Shown in pieces: positions 61,684-64,000 of a stretch of 64,000 bases of DNA. The notes below the pieces were generated by a model, which saw only the letters and a list, made by a program, of their open reading frames with translations, did no database searches and was not told where the DNA came from. This DNA comes from Bacillota bacterium (GTDB lineage: Bacteria > Bacillota > Clostridia > Oscillospirales > Ruminococcaceae), in contig JAEWRN010000015.1 of the NCBI GenBank assembly GCA_023460035.1, positions 1 through 64,000 on the forward strand, in the 5' to 3' direction. Numbering within the stretch: the stretch's first letter is position 1; each line of letters opens with the position of its first letter. The translations under genes were made by a program, and so were the position numbers.

Positions 61684-62895
61684 TTATTCGGCTGCGTTTT
61701 CGGCGTTGGCTTCCTGCTGGGCGGCGTTGGGGTCAACACTCACCGAGTCGTTTGTCGCGCTGCCGTCGGCACCTTCAATTTTAAAGTTGTCGTATTCGTC
61801 CAGGCTGACAATCGCCACATAGCTGCGCCCACGGTTGACTTTCAGGCTGTTGCCGTCCTCGTCCTGCAGCATCAGCGCATACTGGGTGGCGCCTTTGGTC
61901 CAGCGGATTTTTTCGGCCTTGCCGCCGTTGATGTAATAGCCAACGCCGCCAAAGTCGTAATCGACCTTTTTGTAATCGGGGTCGCCTTTGTCCAACCCGG
62001 TTTTCGGGTCAATGTTGCCGCCCGGGTACGGGTAGGTGGTGATATCGGTGAACAGCACAAGCACGTTGTCAAAGCTGGTGCGCTCGCCCGTGTTTTCGTC
62101 CGCGGTTTCGGTGATGGCGCCGGTGTGCGAGTTGTACTGGCTCATCTGGTACTGGTTGCTCACCGCGTCATAGTCAAAATAGGTGCGGTAGCTGGTGGAG
62201 TGCACAATGCCGACACTCAGCGCGTCCTGCCCGTTTAAGGTGCGGGCGGGCTCGCGGTAATCGACGAAATCAAAAATCGGGCTTGTCAGGCCGCGGCTCA
62301 TGTCAATGTCGTTGTCTTTGACATAATCGCTCAGCAGTTCGCCGGTGGTGTAGGCGGTGTGCTCATACGCAAATCCCTGGTTTAAGCGGTTCTGGTCACG
62401 GTAGATGATCTGCCCCGCCGCGTCGCCGTCGACATTCAGGTTGCCGTAATCGCTGTCGTCGATGTACTGCTGGGTGATGCCGCTGCGGCCAATGTGTACG
62501 TACAGCGGCTGGAACGGCATAATCAGGCGGAAGAACTGGTCGCGTGCCGAGCGCACGGGGCCAACGTCGCCCAGTGTTTCATAGTTTTCAAACAGGCCCA
62601 TAAAGCGGGTGATGCCGCCTTCGACCATAATCTCATATAAAATAGAGGCGTCGTTGAGGCCGCGCTGCGGCCGGGCCTGCGCAATGTTGTTAATCATGAT
62701 GGCAACCGGGCGCACCGACACGTAATCGGCACCTTTGGCCTCGCCGGTCAGCGGGTTGGGGTCATAGGGCTCGGGTGTTGCGGTGGGTGCTGGGGTGGGT
62801 GCCGGAGCAGAAGAAGAGGTGGCCCCGCCGCAGCCCGCGAGGGCAGTGGCAGCCATGACAAGGCAAAGCAGTAATGCAATGAGACGTTTGTTCAT
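61684..62895 (-). CDS. DUF3048 lipoprotein, copy 2 (YerB-like)
   Basis: A 403-residue surface lipoprotein with lipobox ALAGC (Cys21) and a Pro/Thr linker. DUF3048 blocks RPVAIMINNIAQARPQRG, VEGGITRFMGLFENY and VGPVRSARDQFFRL are intact. It is closer to copy 3 than to copy 1: both have the HIGRSGITQQYIDD-type segment and a longer DIDM(S/T)R insert. Own promoter and terminator. Function unknown, probably cell-envelope. Confidence 0.88.
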   Translation of the reverse strand: MNKRLIALLLCLVMAATALAGCGGATSSSAPAPTPAPTATPEPYDPNPLTGEAKGADYVSVRPVAIMINNIAQARPQRGLNDASILYEIMVEGGITRFMGLFENYETLGDVGPVRSARDQFFRLIMPFQPLYVHIGRSGITQQYIDDSDYGNLNVDGDAAGQIIYRDQNRLNQGFAYEHTAYTTGELLSDYVKDNDIDMSRGLTSPIFDFVDYREPARTLNGQDALSVGIVHSTSYRTYFDYDAVSNQYQMSQYNSHTGAITETADENTGERTSFDNVLVLFTDITTYPYPGGNIDPKTGLDKGDPDYKKVDYDFGGVGYYINGGKAEKIRWTKGATQYALMLQDEDGNSLKVNRGRSYVAIVSLDEYDNFKIEGADGSATNDSVSVDPNAAQQEANAENAAE

Positions 62896-62975
62896 AGAAA
62901 AGCGCTCCTGATTCTGCCGGCAGCTTACACCGGCATCGTGTAGTGACGCAAGACAAAGCCGCGCGCCCGCATTTT

Positions 62976-63004
62976 ATTATAAAACCTTCCCCCGCCTTTG
63001 TAAA
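62976..63004 (-). promoter_or_regulatory. Promoter of DUF3048 copy 2
   Basis: Minus strand: TTTACA, 17-base spacer, TATAAT. Its spacer runs through the terminator hairpin of copy 3. Confidence 0.75.
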
Positions 63005-63018
63005 CCGCGGGGGAAGGT
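62984..63018 (-). terminator. Terminator of DUF3048 copy 3
   Basis: A perfect 12-bp stem (ACCTTCCCCCGC with GCGGGGGAAGGT), an 11-base loop, and TTT plus AT-rich sequence on the minus strand. Confidence 0.75.
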
Positions 63019-63071
63019 GAAATTTAAGTTATCAGAACAAAGTCAGCAAATGCCGGGCTGCCGGGCGGCAA

Positions 63072-64000
63072 TCAATCTGCCGCGTCCGCCGCGTCTGCCG
63101 CCGCCTCGGCCTGCTGTGCCGCAGCCGCGTCGGACGAGCTTTGCTGTACCCCGCCGCTGGTGGCGTCACCGCCAAGGCCGGTGTAAGCAAAGTTGTCGTA
63201 TTCGTTCAGGCTGACCACGGCGATGTAGCTTTTGCCGCAGTTGACTTTCAGGCTGTTGCCCGCTTCGTCCTGCAGCATTAAGGGATATTCGGTGGGGCCC
63301 TTCGTCCAGCGGATTTTTTCTATCTTGCCGTTGCTGATGTAATAGCCAAGGCCGCCAAAATCATAATCGACTTTTTTGTAACCCGGGTCGCCGTGCTCGT
63401 TGCCGCCGGGGTACGGGTAGTTTGTGATGTCGGTAAACAGCACAATCACGTTTTCAAACGCAATGCGCTCGCCGTTTGCCTCGTCCACCATCGGGGTATA
63501 GCCCGCCTTTGAGTACAGGCTGGTGAGGTATTTGCCGCTGGCTTCGTCGTAAGTAAAGCTGGTGCGGTAGCTGGACGAATGCACAATGTTGACACTGGCG
63601 GCATCGTCGCCGTTCAGCGTGCGGGGGGATTCGTTGTAATTGACAAAGTCAAAAATGGGGCTGGTCAGCGCGCGGGTCATATCGACATTGTTTTTGTCAA
63701 CATAGTTGCTGATCATCGTGCCGGTGGTGTAGGCCGTGGCATCAACAGGGAAACCCTGCCCCAGCCGGTTGTCGTCACGGGTTGCAATCGTGACATTCAG
63801 GCCGTTGACATCTAAATCGCCATAGTCGTTGTCGTCCATATACTGCTGGGTGATGCCGCTGCGGCCAATGTGCACATACAGTGCCTGAAACGGGCGCACC
63901 AGGCGAAAGAACTGGTCACGGGCCGAGCGCACCGGGCCCACTTCGCCGAGGTCTTGGTAGTTAGGGAACAGCGCCATGAAACGGGTGATGCCGCCTTCGA
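63072..64000 (-). CDS. DUF3048 lipoprotein, copy 3, cut by the right edge
   Basis: At least 308 residues of a third DUF3048 protein. Reading continues past the last ATG to the window end in the family block EGGITRFMALF, so the start, signal peptide and first block lie outside. It shares VGPVRSARDQFFRL, HIGRSGITQQY and the KVDYDFGG(L/V)GYYI segment with copy 2. The tail is Ala/Asp-rich. A recent tandem duplication with copy 2 is likely. Confidence 0.88.
   Translation of the reverse strand, partial: EGGITRFMALFPNYQDLGEVGPVRSARDQFFRLVRPFQALYVHIGRSGITQQYMDDNDYGDLDVNGLNVTIATRDDNRLGQGFPVDATAYTTGTMISNYVDKNNVDMTRALTSPIFDFVNYNESPRTLNGDDAASVNIVHSSSYRTSFTYDEASGKYLTSLYSKAGYTPMVDEANGERIAFENVIVLFTDITNYPYPGGNEHGDPGYKKVDYDFGGLGYYISNGKIEKIRWTKGPTEYPLMLQDEAGNSLKVNCGKSYIAVVSLNEYDNFAYTGLGGDATSGGVQQSSSDAAAAQQAEAAADAADAAD

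Overview
The window reads as chromosomal DNA from a low-oxygen Firmicute of the class Clostridia, most likely Oscillospiraceae/Ruminococcaceae. The basis is a high-GC codon style on clostridial gene families (DUF5685, DUF1934, DUF3048, YitT, YesM/YesN two-component genes), strong AGGAGG-type ribosome binding sites, frequent GTG/TTG starts, -35/-10 promoters with 17-base spacers, and a complete F-type ATP synthase operon with a sodium-type c subunit. No rRNA, tRNA, CRISPR array, transposase or integrase was seen. Taxonomy is inferred from gene content only.

Layout. 0-2.8 kb: a BceAB-like ABC exporter pair (minus strand). 3.0-10.1 kb: the atpIBEFHAGDC operon with its own promoter and terminator. 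10.4-12.0 kb: a J-domain protein and a DUF5685 protein in overlapping genes. 12.3-29.0 kb: a carbohydrate region. It holds a sugar MFS transporter, a DUF4432 epimerase-like gene with a ROK repressor, and a divergent five-gene operon (deoxyhypusine-synthase-like protein, RfaE-like PfkB kinase, HAD phosphatase, ROK kinase, GmhA-like isomerase). A YesN/YesM-type two-component system follows, with a catalytically dead tandem ABC ATPase, and then an RbsABC-type sugar importer. A perfect 10+10 base palindrome lies in the ROK promoter, and a direct repeat lies in front of the importer promoter.

29-40 kb: a GNAT acetyltransferase and M28 peptidase pair; release factor 3; a SARP-type regulator with a degenerate GGDEF-like tail, divergent from an FMN-binding lipoprotein; and the operon ddl-murI-DUF1934-argS. 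40.3-43.9 kb: the rpmG-secE-nusG-rplK-rplA and rplJ-rplL ribosomal block, with an L10-type leader and attenuator.

44.0-53.1 kb is the most unusual region: a colinear set running from tandem promoters to a 19-bp terminator. It holds a SEDS-like (FtsW/RodA fold) membrane protein split into two overlapping genes, three different dynamin-like GTPases, a membrane-anchored zinc-ribbon protein and an M48-type metallopeptidase. I read it as a possible undescribed membrane-remodelling or envelope/phage-stress system.

53-64 kb: a lipoprotein, an AT-rich secreted orphan, a DsbA-fold protein, a divergent peptide deformylase, an APC permease, galM, a YitT protein and three tandem DUF3048 lipoproteins. 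The last lipoprotein runs off the right edge.
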